21,939 bases of DNA from Gaoshiqia sp050298035 (GCA_050298035.1 JBNKTK010000057.1:1-21939); one strand, 5' to 3'; positions 14,879-21,924 are shown, numbered from the stretch's first letter. Program-made: numbers and translations. The notes: generated from the sequence alone by a model not told the origin.

Positions 14879-15973
14879 TTAGCCTCCAATTAGTTTTTGT
14901 TCCAACGCGTTTACAACTTCGTCAGGGGTGGGGATAATTCCGCCCATCCGTCCAAAGTATTTCACAGGTACAGAATGACCGGAACAACCAACCGCCATTT
15001 GTACGTCATCTACCATTTGTCCGGCATTCATTTCAACAGTCAGGAACCCTTTCACGCGGGACGCCAATTCTGCAATCGGTTTTTTCGGGAAAGGATACAG
15101 GGTGATCGGGCGCAACAGTCCAACTTTTAATCCGTTTGCCCGGGCAATATCAACCGATTTCTGACAAATACGTGCTGATGAGCCAAAAGCAACAAGCACA
15201 TAGTCAGCGTCGTCACAGTCAATCATTTCGTAACGCACTTCCTCATTTTCCATGGTCTGGTATTTTTCCTGGAAACGCAGGTTGTTCTGCTCCATCTTTG
15301 CCGAATCCAATTCGAGGGAAGTAATAATATTATAGTCTCGGTTGGGCTTTTTACCAGTTGTTGTCCACGAACCGTATTTTTCATTGATTTGGTCAGCTGT
15401 AAGGCGAGGTTTGTAATCGCTCAGTTCCACTTTTTCCATCATCTGGCCAATGGCCCCATCAGCCAAAATCAAGGCCGGGTTTCGGTATTTAAAGGCCAGC
15501 TCAAATGCCAGGTCAACAAAATCGTTCATCTCCTGCACCGATGCAGGGGCAAGCACGATCAACCGATAATCGCCATGGCCACCACCTTTTGTCGACTGAA
15601 AATAATCGGCCTGCGAAGGCTGAATGGTTCCCAGACCGGGACCACCACGCTGCACATTCACAATAACACAGGGAAGCTCGGCCCCGGCGATGTAGGAAAT
15701 GCCTTCAGCCATCAGGCTGATTCCCGGGCTCGAAGAAGAAGTCATCACTTTTTTACCGGTTCCGGCAGCTCCATACAACATGTTGATGGAGGCTACTTCA
15801 CTTTCGGCCTGCAGAACCACCATCCCGGTTTCGTTCCAGGGTTCGCGTGCCATCAGGGTTTCCATTACCTCAGACTGAGGAGTGATCGGGTAACCGAAGT
15901 ATCCATCGCAGCCACAGCGGATTGCCGCTTCAGCAATGACTTCGTTTCCCTTCATTAATCTTAATTCTCCCAT
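14879..15973 (-). CDS. vorB: 2-oxoacid:ferredoxin oxidoreductase, alpha subunit (VorB-type)
   Basis: The 364-residue alpha subunit has the pyrimidine-binding domain at its N-terminus (GCDGYFGYPITPQSEVME, then VVLQAESEVASINMLYGAAGTGKKVMTSSSSPG, with the conserved Glu of the TPP activation site). The central ELPCVIVNVQRGGPGLGTIQPSQADY is a hallmark of the family. The C-terminal transketolase-like domain contains VAFGSSARI and VGLLRPITLYPFP. Bacteroidota proteins of this length are generally named 3-methyl-2-oxobutanoate dehydrogenase subunit VorB. With ferredoxin or flavodoxin as acceptor the complex performs reversible oxidative decarboxylation of 2-oxoacids to acyl-CoA. It is the second gene of the operon, after the ferredoxin-type delta subunit. 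Confidence 0.93.
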   Translation of the reverse strand: MGELRLMKGNEVIAEAAIRCGCDGYFGYPITPQSEVMETLMAREPWNETGMVVLQAESEVASINMLYGAAGTGKKVMTSSSSPGISLMAEGISYIAGAELPCVIVNVQRGGPGLGTIQPSQADYFQSTKGGGHGDYRLIVLAPASVQEMNDFVDLAFELAFKYRNPALILADGAIGQMMEKVELSDYKPRLTADQINEKYGSWTTTGKKPNRDYNIITSLELDSAKMEQNNLRFQEKYQTMENEEVRYEMIDCDDADYVLVAFGSSARICQKSVDIARANGLKVGLLRPITLYPFPKKPIAELASRVKGFLTVEMNAGQMVDDVQMAVGCSGHSVPVKYFGRMGGIIPTPDEVVNALEQKLIGG

Positions 15974-16058
15974 CTATCTTTGATTTGATGTTTTTAAAGA
16001 AATCATGGTCTCGTACTCTTTTTGCCGGTTCTAAACAACAACGCAGAGTCTCGAGTCC

Positions 16059-16283
16059 TTATAATTTAACACGATAAACAGTAATGCAGCTATCAGGACA
16101 AACAACAGCGCAGTTGGAGCATCCGATACATGCTTCCGGACTTTCCATAAACGAATAATGATATCCCCGGCTGTTCACTTGTTTGTTTTGACCTAAAACC
16201 TGTTGTGGACAAGCGACCACGCATAGACCGCAGCCTTTACATTCTTCAATGTCCACCACTACTGCTCCAATAACTTTTGCCAT
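16059..16283 (-). CDS. 2-oxoacid:ferredoxin oxidoreductase, delta subunit (2x[4Fe-4S])
   Basis: The 74-residue ferredoxin-like protein has two complete CxxCxxCxxxCP clusters: C15, C18, C21, C25 (CKGCGLCVVACP) and C52, C55, C58, C62 (CIGCSNCAVVCP). It carries electrons out of the TPP-containing catalytic core. Its place as first gene of the operon, 85 bp before vorB, identifies it as the delta subunit rather than a free ferredoxin, although a dual role cannot be excluded. A 201-bp gap separates it from the Crp/Fnr gene, and a candidate promoter lies about 150 nt upstream. Confidence 0.94.
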   Translation of the reverse strand: MAKVIGAVVVDIEECKGCGLCVVACPQQVLGQNKQVNSRGYHYSFMESPEACIGCSNCAVVCPDSCITVYRVKL

Positions 16284-16436
16284 GGTTGTGTTCTATTTTA
16301 TGATTCGAATTTCCGTATCAGGCATTGAAATTAGAAAAACTCTGTTTTCAAAAACATGATTTTTAAACTTTTTACCTCTCCGGACAGGCCGGAACAACAT
16401 GTTATAGAAAAGCCTGTATGTTTTTTAACGCCCACA

Positions 16437-16444
16437 CAAAACTA
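16437..16444 (-). promoter_or_regulatory. Candidate -7 element for the oxidoreductase operon
   Basis: The minus strand reads TAGTTTTG, matching TAnnTTTG. A TTG at 16470-16468 lies 23 nt upstream, slightly long for a -33 element. The implied 5' leader is about 150 nt and contains a short CCGG hairpin near 16379-16393. Confidence 0.3.
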
Positions 16445-16466
16445 TCCCAATCGAAAAAGTTAGGCT

Positions 16467-16480
16467 GCAACAAATGTTGC
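16467..16480 (-). other. Weak hairpin after the Crp/Fnr stop codon
   Basis: GCAAC and GTTGC pair around a 4-nt loop just 4 nt after the stop codon, with CTTTTTCG several bases further on. It might be a weak terminator separating the regulator from the oxidoreductase operon. The T tract is too distant to be convincing. Confidence 0.25.
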
Positions 16481-16484
16481 GAAA

Positions 16485-17051
16485 TCAAAGCTGATTTAGT
16501 ATCCGGGTAAAGATATTGCGGTGAATACCCAGGTAGGACGCCACATGTTGGCGCTGAACACGCGAAACGATCTGGCTGTGTTCTTTGACAAATTTTTTCA
16601 CCCGCTGCGATGCCGATAACGACTGTAGTGTATGCACACGACGCAGGGCTTGCACGTAACTCTCTTCGGCCATAATGCGCACCATACGTTCCAGTTCCGG
16701 GTTCTTCTCCAGTAGTTCGTCGTACTCCGACCGGTCAATACAGATTAATTCCGAATCTTCGTAGGCACGGATCGTTTCTTCCGACTTTTTACCGGTCATA
16801 AATGTTTCGTGACTGCTGACAATGCTGTTGTCAGGTGTGTAATAGAAACGTGAAATCCACTCCTGTCCGTTCTCTGCCGTGTACGAAGCATATAAAAGGC
16901 CATTGAGTAAGATACCCAATCTTCGGTTTTGCTCACCGTAATCAACGAAAGTTTCTCCTTTTTTCAACACAACCGGCTGGCGGCGCGAAAAGAATTCTTT
17001 CAGTTGAGCAAATGTTTGATTATATCCCGAGTCAAGGCCGTTTATACTCAT
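16485..17051 (-). CDS. Crp/Fnr-family transcriptional regulator
   Basis: The 188-residue protein has a cyclic-nucleotide-binding-type beta-barrel (about 25-125; RQPVVLKKGETFVDYGEQNRRLGILLNGLL, later SELICIDRSEYDELLEKNP), a dimerisation helix (about 125-148) and a C-terminal winged helix (SASQRVKKFVKEHSQIVSRVQRQHVASYLGIHRNIFTRILNQL). No Cys cluster is present, so an Fnr-type Fe-S sensor is ruled out, and the PRxE-type cAMP phosphate-binding motif is not evident, so the ligand is unknown. It starts 10 bp after the aminotransferase stop, indicating co-transcription. It lies between that gene and the oxidoreductase operon and may regulate one or both (inference). Confidence 0.88.
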   Translation of the reverse strand: MSINGLDSGYNQTFAQLKEFFSRRQPVVLKKGETFVDYGEQNRRLGILLNGLLYASYTAENGQEWISRFYYTPDNSIVSSHETFMTGKKSEETIRAYEDSELICIDRSEYDELLEKNPELERMVRIMAEESYVQALRRVHTLQSLSASQRVKKFVKEHSQIVSRVQRQHVASYLGIHRNIFTRILNQL

Positions 17052-17061
17052 GGTTTCGTTT

Positions 17062-18372
17062 TTAAGAAAAGTCTGCGTGAAACTGTTTCAACCGTTTTTC
17101 AAGGTCGTCAAATTGGCTGCGTTTTACGTGCGACACACAGGCCCTCAGTCCTTCCATCTGGCTGCCGGTATTTTTCAGGCTTATGGCACTGATGCCGTAA
17201 TAAAGCAAATGACTTAAAAGCTCTCCGCCTGTCATCCCCGGGTAATAAATAGTGAAGTAAAACCCATCGGCAACCGGTTCATCACCATCTTTCTCGTAAA
17301 CAATTTTAAAACCGTTTTCGAGGAAAAGGCGTTTCATGATTTTTGCTTTTTCGCCATATTCTTTCACCTCTTCAACAAAATTGAATTCGCCATCGCTGGC
17401 GGCTTTAAACATGGCTGCCAAAGCATATTGTGCCGAATGGCTAGTCCCCGATGAGATCGCATAAAGTACCCGGAGCGTGATGGTGTTTCCAAAACTGTTG
17501 CTTTGGAACCGGGTTTTCAGGTTTTCGTAATCGCGGTTGTACAAGGCATCAGAAATGATCATGACACCAATGCGCTGACCCGCATACGAGAATATTTTCG
17601 AGCTTGATATGAAAAGCACATAATTATTGGTGTACCGGGCCACGGTAGGCTGGTAAGGCGGTCGCCCCGGTGTGAACAAATCTTTCCGGAAATCCATGGC
17701 AAAATACGCCAGGTCTTCCATTATAATGATATCGTATTTATTGGCCAGATCGCCAATGATTTTCAGTTCGTCTTCGGTAAAACAAATCCAGCTTGGATTG
17801 TTCGGATTTGAATAAACGATGGAGTTGATATGTCCTTTGCTTAGGATACTTTCCAGTTTTTCGCGGAGCTTCTCTCCCCGAAAATTGAAAACATCGAAAC
17901 TTTCGTATTTGCAGCCCATCACCATCATTTGCTGTTTTTGCACCGGAAATCCCGGGTCGATAAACAGCACGGTGTCCTTTTTCACATCCAGGTTTGATGC
18001 AACCAAAAACGCAGAATAAGTCCCTTCCATGGAACCAACCGTCGGAATACACCCAGCCGGGGAAACATCGACATCCATAAACATTTTGACAAAACGTGAA
18101 GCCTCGAACTTTAGCTCTTTCGCTCCGTCAATCATGGGATAGATAGAGGCCACCCCTTTTTTCAGGGCTTCAATCTCGGCCTCAACGCCAACCTGTGCCG
18201 GGGGCAAACCCGGAACCCCCATCTCCATGCGGATAAACTTTTCGGGACTTTCTTCTTCAATCAGGTTAACCAGTGCAACTAATTCACGAATAGAAGCATT
18301 GCCAACATCTTCGATACGAAGACGTGCTATATTTTTTGTAACTAATTCAGGGGAAATAGGTGTATTTTTCAT
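17062..18372 (-). CDS. Class I/II PLP-dependent aminotransferase
   Basis: The 436-residue fold-type I aminotransferase has the expected PLP-site features: YSNPNNPSW (N189-P193 area), the Asp that contacts the pyridine nitrogen in IIIMEDLAYF (D220), Tyr223, and the Schiff-base lysine in FISSSKIFSYAGQRIG (K259). A C-terminal GLRACVSH supplies the probable carboxylate-binding Arg. It interconverts an amino acid and its 2-oxoacid. Its position upstream of a Crp-type regulator and a VOR-type oxidoreductase, and downstream of pheA, suggests an aromatic or branched-chain substrate, but no residue seen here proves that. It is followed within 10 bp by the regulator gene and preceded by 244 bp of repeat-rich spacer. 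Confidence 0.9.
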   Translation of the reverse strand: MKNTPISPELVTKNIARLRIEDVGNASIRELVALVNLIEEESPEKFIRMEMGVPGLPPAQVGVEAEIEALKKGVASIYPMIDGAKELKFEASRFVKMFMDVDVSPAGCIPTVGSMEGTYSAFLVASNLDVKKDTVLFIDPGFPVQKQQMMVMGCKYESFDVFNFRGEKLREKLESILSKGHINSIVYSNPNNPSWICFTEDELKIIGDLANKYDIIIMEDLAYFAMDFRKDLFTPGRPPYQPTVARYTNNYVLFISSSKIFSYAGQRIGVMIISDALYNRDYENLKTRFQSNSFGNTITLRVLYAISSGTSHSAQYALAAMFKAASDGEFNFVEEVKEYGEKAKIMKRLFLENGFKIVYEKDGDEPVADGFYFTIYYPGMTGGELLSHLLYYGISAISLKNTGSQMEGLRACVSHVKRSQFDDLEKRLKQFHADFS

Positions 18373-18387
18373 ATTAGGGATTGGATT

Positions 18388-18620
18388 CTTGATTCTTGTC
18401 CCGATAGTTATCGGGACTCGATACTGGATTCTGGCGGCTCAAAACTCCTATGTACCTATGTGGTTCAGATTGGTCATTAGTCATTAGTCATTAGTCACTG
18501 GCCATTGGTTATTAGTCATTGAGTTGAAGCAAAACTCCGAAGCCTGAATAAGCGACAACTAGTCAATCGTGAATAGTCAATCTCTTGCAGCTTGTCGCTC
18601 AATTCTCATCACATCTTCAG
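18388..18620. repeat. Repeat-rich intergenic mosaic
   Basis: The spacer between fldA and the aminotransferase is built of short repeats: an ATTCTTG tandem near 18388; a TCCCGAT/ATCGGGA palindrome at about 18399-18416; a CTATGTACCTATGTGG block at 18448-18463, shared with the window ends; seven consecutive heptamers (18474-18522); the direct repeat TAGTCAAT twice (about 18561 and 18575); and the 8-bp inverted repeat AGCGACAA (18551-18558) / TTGTCGCT (18592-18599). It looks like decayed non-coding repeat material. No transposase or ORF is associated. Confidence 0.6.
18474..18522. repeat. Seven-unit heptamer tandem repeat (TCATTAG)
   Basis: Three perfect TCATTAG units (18474-18494) are followed in frame by TCACTGG, CCATTGG, TTATTAG and TCATTGA. 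The array is an uninterrupted 49-bp tract of 7-bp units with decay in the right part. Confidence 0.8.
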
Positions 18621-19147
18621 AAGCCAAAGTCAACTTTTATGGCACTTACCCAACTGGCAACACGCTCATCGGTCAATTCCGGCTCAAAGTCCTCATCAAT
18701 TGGCAAACCTACAAATTTACCGTCAACCACAGCTTCAGAGCCTTCAAACTCGTAACCGGCAGGGTCAACTTGCCCGACGATCTTTGCGTTTACATTTTCT
18801 TTCCGGATTTCTTTGGCCAAAACGCCCATTGCATTTACAAAGTGCTCCGGATAAGTGATGTGGTCGCCAAGACCGAAAATGGCAATTGTTTTATTTGAAT
18901 AATCGACCTTGCCAACTTCCGGGAAAAATTTTGCCCAATCGGTATTTGAATACTCCGAGTCCCAGGTTTCTTTCCCAACGGTTGAAATCCCAAAGATGAT
19001 TTTATCGTACTTTTCCAAATCAGCGGCGCTTGCATGATTTACTGAGATCAGGTCAACCAGCTCTTCACCAATTGCAGATTTAACTTTCTCGGCAACACGG
19101 TGCACAGATCCTTTTTCCGGACCAAAAAACAATCCTATTTTATTCAT
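18617..19147 (-). CDS. fldA: Long-chain flavodoxin
   Basis: The 176-residue FMN electron carrier starts MNKIGLFFGPEKGSVHRVAEKV. The phosphate loop is GPEKGSVH rather than the classical TDTGNT/TGNTE, but the strand-loop-helix position is right. GISTVGKETWDSEYSNTDW supplies the aromatic residue on one side of the flavin, and FGLGDHITYPEHFVNAMG the second. The insertion before the last strand (about residues 125-150) makes it a long-chain flavodoxin. It lies 11 bp after pheA, so the two are almost certainly co-transcribed. It could be the electron partner of the 2-oxoacid oxidoreductase encoded nearby, which is inference. Confidence 0.9.
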   Translation of the reverse strand: MNKIGLFFGPEKGSVHRVAEKVKSAIGEELVDLISVNHASAADLEKYDKIIFGISTVGKETWDSEYSNTDWAKFFPEVGKVDYSNKTIAIFGLGDHITYPEHFVNAMGVLAKEIRKENVNAKIVGQVDPAGYEFEGSEAVVDGKFVGLPIDEDFEPELTDERVASWVSAIKVDFGF

Positions 19148-19158
19148 AATTCTATGTT

Positions 19159-19998
19159 TTACTGATTATTGATATCAAGTTCACCACGAATATATTCCCC
19201 TAAAATAGACAAACTGGAGACATTTTTCAAAATCAGGTGTATTGCTTTTTCGTAATTTTCCTCCGAATCGTACTCTACATCCACGTGCATGGTGTATTCG
19301 TTTGGTTTCCCAACAATAGGTACCGATTGAATTTTATTCAGGTTGATCCTGTTTTCAGCAAAGATATTCAGCACCCGTGCCAGCGCGCCATAATAATGGC
19401 CAACTTCGAAACACAATGAGGCCTTGTTTGTATTTCCGCCCTGGTTTGCATGTTTCGATAAAATCCAGAAACGGGTATAGTTCTTTTTATTGGTTTCAAT
19501 GCCTGTTTCGAGTACTTCTAAGCCGTAAATTTCGGCAGTCCGCAAGTTTCCGATGGCCGCGGCATCTTTCAGGTTCTCCTCAACCAATATCCTCCCAGAC
19601 ATGGCAGTATCCTGGTTCTCAACAATTTTTGCGTTCGGGAAATATTTCTCAATGTACTCCACACATTGGCGAATAGCTATCGGATGTGAATAGATCGTTT
19701 TGATATCTTCTTTTTTTCCACCCGGAACCATCATCAGGTTCATTTGGATATGCACGTAAATTTCGCCAATAACACGAAGGTGATAATCGCGGATAAGTGA
19801 ATAATTTTGAAGAATGCTCCCGGCAATTGAATTTTCGATAGCCATTACCGCAATATTAACCTTGTCAGAATCAATTAACTCACAAACGCCTTGAAACGAC
19901 CGGCATTCGACCACTTCAATCTCTTCATCACCAAAATATTTCCGCGCAGCATCTTCGTGAAAGGAACCTGCAATTCCCTGAATAGCAATTTTCTTCAT
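19159..19998 (-). CDS. pheA: Prephenate dehydratase
   Basis: The 279-residue monofunctional enzyme converts prephenate to phenylpyruvate in phenylalanine synthesis. The PDT domain (about 1-180) contains GIAGSFHEDAA, AIENSIAGS (53-61) and the catalytic NYTRFWIL (T175, R176, F177). The ACT domain (about 192-275) keeps the GAL element (204-206), but the Phe-binding ESRP is replaced by QSVP (224-227), so feedback inhibition by Phe may differ. There is no fused chorismate mutase. It is the first gene of an operon with fldA. A terminator-type hairpin sits 20 nt before the start codon, so its transcript must pass through this structure. Confidence 0.93.
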   Translation of the reverse strand: MKKIAIQGIAGSFHEDAARKYFGDEEIEVVECRSFQGVCELIDSDKVNIAVMAIENSIAGSILQNYSLIRDYHLRVIGEIYVHIQMNLMMVPGGKKEDIKTIYSHPIAIRQCVEYIEKYFPNAKIVENQDTAMSGRILVEENLKDAAAIGNLRTAEIYGLEVLETGIETNKKNYTRFWILSKHANQGGNTNKASLCFEVGHYYGALARVLNIFAENRINLNKIQSVPIVGKPNEYTMHVDVEYDSEENYEKAIHLILKNVSSLSILGEYIRGELDINNQ

Positions 19999-20010
19999 AC
20001 CTTTTTATAT

Positions 20011-20039
20011 ATTAAAAATCCCGGGGGATTAGCCCGGGA
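20011..20039 (-). terminator. Terminator hairpin immediately before pheA
   Basis: On the minus strand TCCCGGG (20039-20033) pairs with CCCGGGA (20025-20019) around a 7-nt loop, followed by TTTTTAAT. It has the form of an intrinsic terminator. It could end the outer-membrane protein transcript, but only 20 nt separate the stem from the pheA ATG, leaving no room for a promoter downstream. It therefore also lies within the pheA leader and could act as an attenuator. Confidence 0.75.
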
Positions 20040-20082
20040 CAATTTACGCAAAAATCGATCTATATCGTTACCGAATGCTCGA

Positions 20083-20124
20083 TCATCCCTTGAAAATTAA
20101 CAAAAAAGCAAGCCGAACGTTCAT
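20083..20124 (-). CDS. Possible 13-codon leader ORF upstream of pheA
   Basis: The minus strand encodes MNVRLAFLLIFKG and then a TGA. It contains two Phe and three Leu codons, ends 43 nt before the terminator stem and 84 nt before pheA. The layout is that of a ribosome-mediated attenuator such as enterobacterial pheL. Two Phe in 13 codons is modest, no ribosome binding site is visible and the DNA is AT-rich, so this is a candidate only. Confidence 0.3.
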   Translation of the reverse strand: MNVRLAFLLIFKG

Positions 20125-20125
20125 A

Positions 20126-20137
20126 TTGCCCGGGCAA
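20126..20137. promoter_or_regulatory. 12-bp perfect palindrome in the pheA leader
   Basis: TTGCCCGGGCAA is fully self-complementary. Its GCCCGGG can pair with CCCGGGC of the terminator stem before pheA (20038-20032), giving a structure that excludes the terminator. It could instead be a protein-binding site. Confidence 0.35.
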
Positions 20138-20199
20138 ACAACCTTACGGGCAGGTAAATTACCGTGACCTGATCAACTTTCAAAGGCTGGCACCAGCTA

Positions 20200-21471
20200 T
20201 TAAAAACAGTACATCATCATGATCTCAAACCGGTGGTTTACAGCCAAGTGCTTGCCGGCATACAAACCATCCGAAAAATCGAATGTGCCAACCCCGTAGT
20301 TTGCTGTGGTCATTTCGTATTCGCCAACAAGACGAATTTTCGAAACATTCAAAGCCACATGTGGCGAAACACGGGCAATATCCATCACATTTGGCAACAG
20401 CCCGGCAACTTTGGCTTTACCACTTCCATCATTGTATAATGGGTCGCTGGTACCAAGGTTGCCGCCGTAACCAAGCATTAAGCCAGCTTGCCATTTCTTT
20501 CCGTACTCCATGCTCAGCAAACTGGTGTAGTTATTATAGTTGGTATATGTTTCGGCTCCGGTAGCTTCATCTTTCGTTGCCACGCCATAACCACCAAGAA
20601 AGGTGAGGTGTGTCATATTCTGCCCGTAATATCCTTTGGCTGTCAGCATGAATTTGTCAGATTTATATTTCAGATATGTCATAAACCCGGTGCTGGTCAA
20701 AAATTCATCGGATTTAAATCTTCCTTCGGTACCGATTGTTGTCAGACATGGCTTAATCCGTTTCATTTCAGCGCCAGCCCCCAAAGTCAAACCGTTTTTT
20801 TTGTACTCGGCCGACAACACCAACTCGGGCAGTACCCCGTTCCTAAATGCCTGGTTGGGAGTCGTGTAATTACTTGCCTCCATGCATTTGGATGTATATT
20901 GATTTTCGTAAACGGCAGCTCCACTGACTGTGAAATCTCCGGCCAGAATATCGTAGCGGATTTGCGGGGCACGGCTAAAAGCCTGGAATGGCGCACCGGT
21001 ATTCAATCCGGCAACTGACGGGTATGCACCGCCACCCCAGAACGGGTGCCAGGTTTGTCCGACCAGTAATTTCGACTTTTCCCATGTAAATACCACATTG
21101 GCATGGCGGATGCGGAAAACTGTCGGTTCGGTTTTCACGATCCCGCAAAAATCAAATTCGATATTTCCGCTGGTTTTTGCCCCAAAAATTTCGGGCCCGC
21201 TGACTTTAACGCCCAGGCGTGTAGCGATAGCCGACAAGTTTGAACTTGGTTGCTGATTGATATCCTCACCATTGGCATCCTGCCCAACGTAAAGCGGCAC
21301 TACATAAAAGAGCTCATAGGCCGCATCGAGGCCTTTATAAGTATCAACAAAAAATTCATTCCGCACAAAACCATAAATATCAAGATTGAGGTCTTTACCC
21401 TGTTTTTCCTGCGCCCCGGTTACCTGGATTAAACTCAAAAAGCAGATTAATCCCAAAAACTTTTTCAACAT
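20200..21471 (-). CDS. Outer-membrane beta-barrel (porin-like) protein
   Basis: The chosen start gives MLKKFLGLICFLSLIQVTGAQ, a classical signal peptide, and a 423-residue precursor. The mature protein starts with DLNLDIYGFVRNEFFVDT and alternates short amphipathic strands throughout (for example LSAEYKKNGLTLGAGAEMK and SMEYGKKWQAGLMLGYGG). It ends in an aromatic-terminated strand, RFEIMMMYCF, the usual C-terminal signal of barrel proteins. The YGF start and strand pattern suggest a monomeric or trimeric porin of the DcaP-like type, but this is uncertain. The frame is open to 21528; the extra 19 residues would place the signal peptide internally and are rejected. It is monocistronic, with a good promoter at 21606-21635. 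Confidence 0.82.
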   Translation of the reverse strand: MLKKFLGLICFLSLIQVTGAQEKQGKDLNLDIYGFVRNEFFVDTYKGLDAAYELFYVVPLYVGQDANGEDINQQPSSNLSAIATRLGVKVSGPEIFGAKTSGNIEFDFCGIVKTEPTVFRIRHANVVFTWEKSKLLVGQTWHPFWGGGAYPSVAGLNTGAPFQAFSRAPQIRYDILAGDFTVSGAAVYENQYTSKCMEASNYTTPNQAFRNGVLPELVLSAEYKKNGLTLGAGAEMKRIKPCLTTIGTEGRFKSDEFLTSTGFMTYLKYKSDKFMLTAKGYYGQNMTHLTFLGGYGVATKDEATGAETYTNYNNYTSLLSMEYGKKWQAGLMLGYGGNLGTSDPLYNDGSGKAKVAGLLPNVMDIARVSPHVALNVSKIRLVGEYEMTTANYGVGTFDFSDGLYAGKHLAVNHRFEIMMMYCF

Positions 21472-21605
21472 GTTAAAATTCGGTTTAAATGAGTTGTGAT
21501 TTTTGATTTTTCCAAATACCCACATCAACTTTCAAGGCATGCGAAAGCAAACCTTGTTGCAGGCTTTTGGCAAGGAGATTAGTATTATCTGGTTAGATTG
21601 GCGGG

Positions 21606-21635
21606 CAAAAATATAACAATTGGGCATGTGGTCAA
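21606..21635 (-). promoter_or_regulatory. Promoter of the outer-membrane protein gene
   Basis: On the minus strand TTG (21635-21633) is followed after 19 nt by TATTTTTG (21613-21606). This fits both the sequence and the spacing of the Bacteroidota primary sigma consensus (TTG at -33, TAnnTTTG at -7). The predicted leader is about 128 nt. Confidence 0.6.
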
Positions 21636-21819
21636 TCATGTTGACCTGGTGCAGAAAAGCCAGTTTTCCCCAAACAACCGATCTGTCCACTAAAAGAAAC
21701 AGAGAAACAAGCAATTACAATCCGTACTTCCACTCAGGTATTAATCCGTGAACGGCGTAATTTATAATCAGTTTGAATAAATTTCGGGGACTGGAGTCAA
21801 GTCTGAACTTTCATATAGA

Positions 21820-21870
21820 GATCGCTTCGTCGTCATTCCTCCTCCTCGCGATGACGTCACTTCGAGGATC
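21820..21870. repeat. Palindromic intergenic element (ATGACG/CGTCAT type)
   Basis: GATCGCTTCGTCGTCAT (21820-21836) is followed after 14 nt of CCTCCTCGCG-type sequence by ATGACGTCACTTCGAGGATC (21851-21870). The inner CGTCAT/ATGACG (21831-21836 and 21851-21856) and the outer GATC pairs are complementary. It resembles the GTCATTGCGAGGA...GAAGCAATC-type repeats common in intergenic DNA of many bacteria; that resemblance is from memory. Confidence 0.5.
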
Positions 21871-21891
21871 GTCAACCAATAACTAATCCAG

Positions 21892-21924
21892 AATGACCAA
21901 CCTGAACCACATAGGCACATATAG
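21892..21924 (-). repeat. Dispersed intergenic repeat, inverted copy
   Basis: Read on the minus strand, this is nearly the same as 18445-18478: both carry CCTATGTGGTTCAG and then TTGGTCATT, with only a few substitutions. A more decayed relative lies at 17-48. Confidence 0.7.

Noticed and set aside
15389..15958. 189-codon plus-strand ORF
   Set aside because: It is antisense to vorB and His/Gln-rich without any fold signature.
16331..16357. Eight-codon Phe-rich ORF (MFLKTEFF) in the leader of the oxidoreductase operon
   Set aside because: No terminator follows it and the DNA is AT-rich. It is a useful reminder that short Phe-containing ORFs arise easily by chance, which also tempers the pheA leader claim.
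18474..18522. CRISPR-like repeat
   Set aside because: Units are contiguous 7-mers without spacers; no cas gene is present.
20488..21018. 176-codon plus-strand ORF
   Set aside because: It is antisense to the outer-membrane barrel gene and has no recognisable domain.
21472..21528. 19-residue extension of the outer-membrane protein
   Set aside because: It would bury the signal peptide behind a polar stretch; the ATG at 21471 gives a textbook signal sequence.
21820..21924. Insertion-sequence end
   Set aside because: There is no transposase ORF, terminal repeat pair or target duplication within the window.
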